NCBI GenBank assembly: GCA_035478375.1
Contig: DATIJQ010000042.1
Span: 1 to 7,349, forward strand
DNA length: 7,349 nt
Direction of reading: 5' to 3'
Source of the DNA: DASTDY01 sp035478375
GTDB lineage: Bacteria; Patescibacteriota; Saccharimonadia; Saccharimonadales; EFPC-124
The notes beneath the pieces are model-generated. The model was given only the letters and a program-made list of their open reading frames with translations. It had not been told where the DNA came from and made no database searches. Of the stretch, positions 5,317 through 7,349 are shown piece after piece; the stretch's first letter is position 1, and the number at the start of each line of letters is the position of its first letter. The translations under genes were made by a program, and so were the position numbers.

Positions 5317-7104
5317 GTGATTAAATCACCCATAAGCCAGCTACAAGAAATCGCGCCCAGTAAGCGTACTATTAAAGGTCACTTGCGGCGCATTGAGCGG
5401 GTGAGTTTGCGCCATGCACATAAATTTATTATTCGTCGGCTTGTTAACTTGCGCGAAGTCCGTCGCCACGCTTTAGGCTGGCTGGCTCTGGTTTTGTTGT
5501 TGAGCGCGTTGGCGCTGTGGCAAACTAATGTCTCGGCGATGCAATACACAACAGAGGTCCCAGCAAAAGGCGGCGTGTACACCGAAGGCGTATATGGCAC
5601 ACTCGACAACCTCAACCCGTTATTTGCTGCCACGCCAGCCGAACGTTCTGCTTCTCGCTTGCTATTTGCCAATCTGTTAACCTACGATCAAAGCGGTGAC
5701 CTGGTGGGTGAGCTAGCCCAACACTGGCAAATGGATAACACTGGCAAAATATTTACACTAAGCCTCAAAAAAAATGCGGTGTGGAGCGACGGCGCGTCAA
5801 TTACTGCAGATGATGTGTTGTTTACGTTTAATCTCATAAAGAATGCTGATACCCGTTCGCCGCTGTATGCTAGCTGGCGGAACGTTGCCGTCGAAAAGGT
5901 TGACGACGAAACAGTTAAATTCACATTGCCAACAGTTTATGCGGCATTTGCAAACTCGCTAACGCTCGGCATCTTGCCTGCGCACACCTTAAGCAACGTG
6001 CAGCCTAGTGAACTCCGTACCGAACCATTTGATCGCGCGCCAACCGTTACGAGTGGGCCATTTACTTTCCAGGCTATGAACGCAGTCGATGCTGCCCAAA
6101 CGCATTATGTTGTGCGCATGGCGGCCAATAAAACGTATGTTTTGGGAGCGCCGCAGCTCGATGGTTTCCAGCTGCACGCCTACAAGGATCGCGATGATTT
6201 AACCAAAGCGCTGCGCAACCAAGAAGTCGCCGCAATTAGTGACCCGACTATCGCCCAAATTAAAACTATTGATACGCAAAAATTTACGCTGTCTAGCTCG
6301 CCGCTCGACAATGGCGTTTACGCATTCCTAAAAACAGATAGCGACATGTTGAGCGACGCGCGCGTGCGCCAAGCGCTGCAACTCGCCACCAACTACGGCG
6401 CAATTACAAAATTGTTTAATAATACCGTGCAACCATTGGGCGGTCCATTGCTATCTGGCCAATTGGGCTACCGTGCCGATGTGGGACCGCCAAAACTCGA
6501 CCTTACAAAAGCCAATCAGCTACTTGACGCAGCCGGCTGGACGCGCGACAAAAACGGCCATCGAGTAAAAGGCGGCACGCCGCTTAAACTGCGTATTGTC
6601 AGTATAAGCACGGGTAATTATCCGGCCGTAACTCAAGAGGTTATGGATGAATGGAGTAAGGTCGGCGTGCAATTCGATGCTAGTTCGTCGCTTGTAAAAC
6701 CCGACGACGTGCAGCAAAACGTCATTGCGCCGCGTGCCTACGACGTGTTGGTGTACGAAATTGCTATTGGCGCTGACCCCGATGTGTATGCGTACTGGCA
6801 TTCGTCACAGGCGACCGAAAACGGGTTTAATTTATCGGATTACAAATCGCCCAAAGTTGATGACGAGCTTGACACCGCCCGCGCCAAACTTGACCCAGCA
6901 CTGCGCGAGGCCAAATACCACTTGTTTGTGCAACAGTGGCTTAACGATGTGCCAGCGGTGGGGTTGTATCGTCCGTCTGTAACGTATGTCCAAAACAAAG
7001 ATGTGATGTCATTTAATGCGCACAACTTGGTGGACCCCGTTGACCGCTACTTTAATATTCGCTACTGGGCGGCCGGCCACAGTACGTTGCGGCCGACGAG
7101 GTAA
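5317..7104 (+). CDS. membrane-anchored ABC transporter solute-binding protein, family 5 (peptide/oligopeptide type)
   Basis: Extracytoplasmic binding protein of SBP_bac_5 (OppA/DppA-like) type, 595 aa, probably capturing peptides for import. The mature domain spans about 85-590. Its N-terminal signature is clear: GTLDNLNPLFA (94-104), LLFANLLTYDQSGDLVGELAQHW (115-137), then TLSLKKNAVWSDG and ITADDVLFTFNLIKN (147-176), matching the family's LRxGVKWSDGxPxTAxDVxF pattern. The N-terminus is unusual: about 52 very basic residues precede one hydrophobic segment (53-69), and there is no lipobox Cys. The protein is probably held by an uncleaved signal anchor, although cleavage after VSA (72-74) cannot be excluded. 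GTG start with AGGGGG 7 nt upstream. No permease or ATPase genes are in the window. Substrate specificity is inferred from the family only. Confidence 0.92.
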   Translation: MIKSPISQLQEIAPSKRTIKGHLRRIERVSLRHAHKFIIRRLVNLREVRRHALGWLALVLLLSALALWQTNVSAMQYTTEVPAKGGVYTEGVYGTLDNLNPLFAATPAERSASRLLFANLLTYDQSGDLVGELAQHWQMDNTGKIFTLSLKKNAVWSDGASITADDVLFTFNLIKNADTRSPLYASWRNVAVEKVDDETVKFTLPTVYAAFANSLTLGILPAHTLSNVQPSELRTEPFDRAPTVTSGPFTFQAMNAVDAAQTHYVVRMAANKTYVLGAPQLDGFQLHAYKDRDDLTKALRNQEVAAISDPTIAQIKTIDTQKFTLSSSPLDNGVYAFLKTDSDMLSDARVRQALQLATNYGAITKLFNNTVQPLGGPLLSGQLGYRADVGPPKLDLTKANQLLDAAGWTRDKNGHRVKGGTPLKLRIVSISTGNYPAVTQEVMDEWSKVGVQFDASSSLVKPDDVQQNVIAPRAYDVLVYEIAIGADPDVYAYWHSSQATENGFNLSDYKSPKVDDELDTARAKLDPALREAKYHLFVQQWLNDVPAVGLYRPSVTYVQNKDVMSFNAHNLVDPVDRYFNIRYWAAGHSTLRPTR

Positions 7105-7115
7105 ACTGATATAAT
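7087..7115 (+). promoter_or_regulatory. promoter of tRNA-Leu
   Basis: TTGCGG (7087-7092), a 17-nt spacer and a perfect TATAAT (7110-7115) with upstream TG (7107-7108). The predicted start is near 7122, six bases before the tRNA. The -35 lies inside the end of the solute-binding protein gene and the -10 six bases after its stop. Confidence 0.8.
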
Positions 7116-7127
7116 CTTGCAGAACGT

Positions 7128-7214
7128 GCGCGAGTGGCGGAATCGGTAGACGCGCTAGCTTCAGGAGCTAGTGTACATTCGTACGTGGAGGTTCAAGTCC
7201 TCTCTCGCGCACCA
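7128..7214 (+). tRNA. tRNA-Leu (anticodon CAG), CCA encoded
   Basis: Decodes CUG. The acceptor stem GCGCGAG (7128-7134) pairs with CTCGCGC (7204-7210), followed by discriminator A (7211) and encoded CCA (7212-7214). The anticodon stem CTAGC/GCTAG encloses TTCAGGA, giving anticodon CAG. A long variable arm (GTAC-ATTC-GTAC) makes it a class II tRNA, and the T-arm GGAGG-TTCAAGT-CCTCT is intact. The type II arm with discriminator A and CAG anticodon identifies leucine. At 87 nt it is complete, with no intron. Confidence 0.97.
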
Positions 7215-7253
7215 AGAAAAATAACGTGGCTTTTAAGTCAGGTTATTTTTCTT
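7214..7253. terminator. AU-rich hairpin after tRNA-Leu, probable terminator
   Basis: AAGAAAAATAAC (7214-7225) and GTTATTTTTCTT (7242-7253) are perfect 12-bp inverted repeats. After one mismatch, TGGC (7227-7230) can pair with GTCA (7237-7240). The 3' arm contains the T-run itself, and the symmetry would serve either strand. The first arm begins on the last A of the tRNA CCA end. The stem is nearly all A-T, so it is weaker than a classic GC-rich terminator. Confidence 0.65.
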
Positions 7254-7268
7254 GCTTTATGAGTTTTG

Positions 7269-7349
7269 ATGGACTTGGAACCGAGCTTGACATATACCCG
7301 TAATTTAAATCATAGTTATAATGTTCTTCGACCGAAGCAACTGATTGCG
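7269..7349 (+). CDS. possible start of a protein gene, 3' end cut by window edge
   Basis: An ATG at 7269-7271 opens a frame of 27 codons that reaches the window edge without a stop (MDLEPSLTYTRNLNHSYNVL, then RPKQLIA). An in-frame TGA (7260-7262) lies just upstream, so the gene would start here or at TTG 7266. No SD is visible. A weak TGC-TTTATG (7253-7261) sits 7 nt before the ATG, at the same distance as the -10 of gpmA. I do not recognise the protein. A minus-strand frame covers the same bases, so the call is uncertain. Confidence 0.4.
   Translation, partial: MDLEPSLTYTRNLNHSYNVLRPKQLIA

Noticed and set aside
7287..7322. TTGACA (7287-7292) and TATAAT (7317-7322), both perfect, as a promoter near the right edge
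   Set aside because: The spacer is 24 nt, far from 17, and both boxes fall inside the more likely coding frame that starts at 7269.

Overview
The window reads as a compact bacterial chromosome segment, probably from the Candidate Phyla Radiation and most likely Saccharibacteria (Patescibacteria). This is an inference from short versions of core proteins, tight packing, genes without Shine-Dalgarno sites directly behind promoters, and the set secG / PF04020 membrane protein / family 5 solute-binding protein / tRNA-Leu. No marker gene is present to prove it. Base composition is near 50 % GC by eye. All recognised protein genes end in TAA or TAG and read cleanly in the standard code.

Region 1 (1-826, +) is the 3' part of a tRNA-dihydrouridine synthase gene. 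It converges on enolase (823-2064, -) with a 4-bp overlap, and both stop codons sit in one short palindrome.

Region 2 (2061-2722, -) lies upstream of enolase. It holds a strong stem-loop, a possible 19-codon leader ORF ending on the enolase start (ATGA), a 123-aa probable winged-helix/coiled-coil protein, and a previously unlisted 58-aa coiled-coil protein whose stop codon overlaps the ribosome binding site of the 123-aa gene. No clear promoter is visible between these genes and eno, so they may form one operon.

Region 3 (2723-2824) is a divergent promoter region with two TTAAAC direct repeats ten bases apart.

Region 4 (2825-7104, +) is a close-packed run: phosphoglycerate mutase (gpmA), Xaa-Pro aminopeptidase (pepP), a PF04020 four-helix membrane protein, SecG, and a membrane-anchored family 5 solute-binding protein. 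gpmA and eno catalyse consecutive steps (3-phosphoglycerate to 2-phosphoglycerate to phosphoenolpyruvate) and are divergently arranged around the putative regulator pair. pepP and the solute-binding protein together suggest peptide scavenging, as expected of a host-dependent or fermentative small-genome bacterium. SecG is part of the export channel that the solute-binding protein itself would use.

Region 5 (7087-7349) has a consensus promoter, a complete tRNA-Leu(CAG) with encoded CCA, an AU-rich terminator hairpin, and probably the first codons of another + strand gene cut by the window edge.

I did not find a defence system, mobile element, CRISPR array or other clearly new system. The most novel signals are the small-protein/leader arrangement upstream of enolase and the repeated pattern of an extended -10 box placed directly before a start codon.
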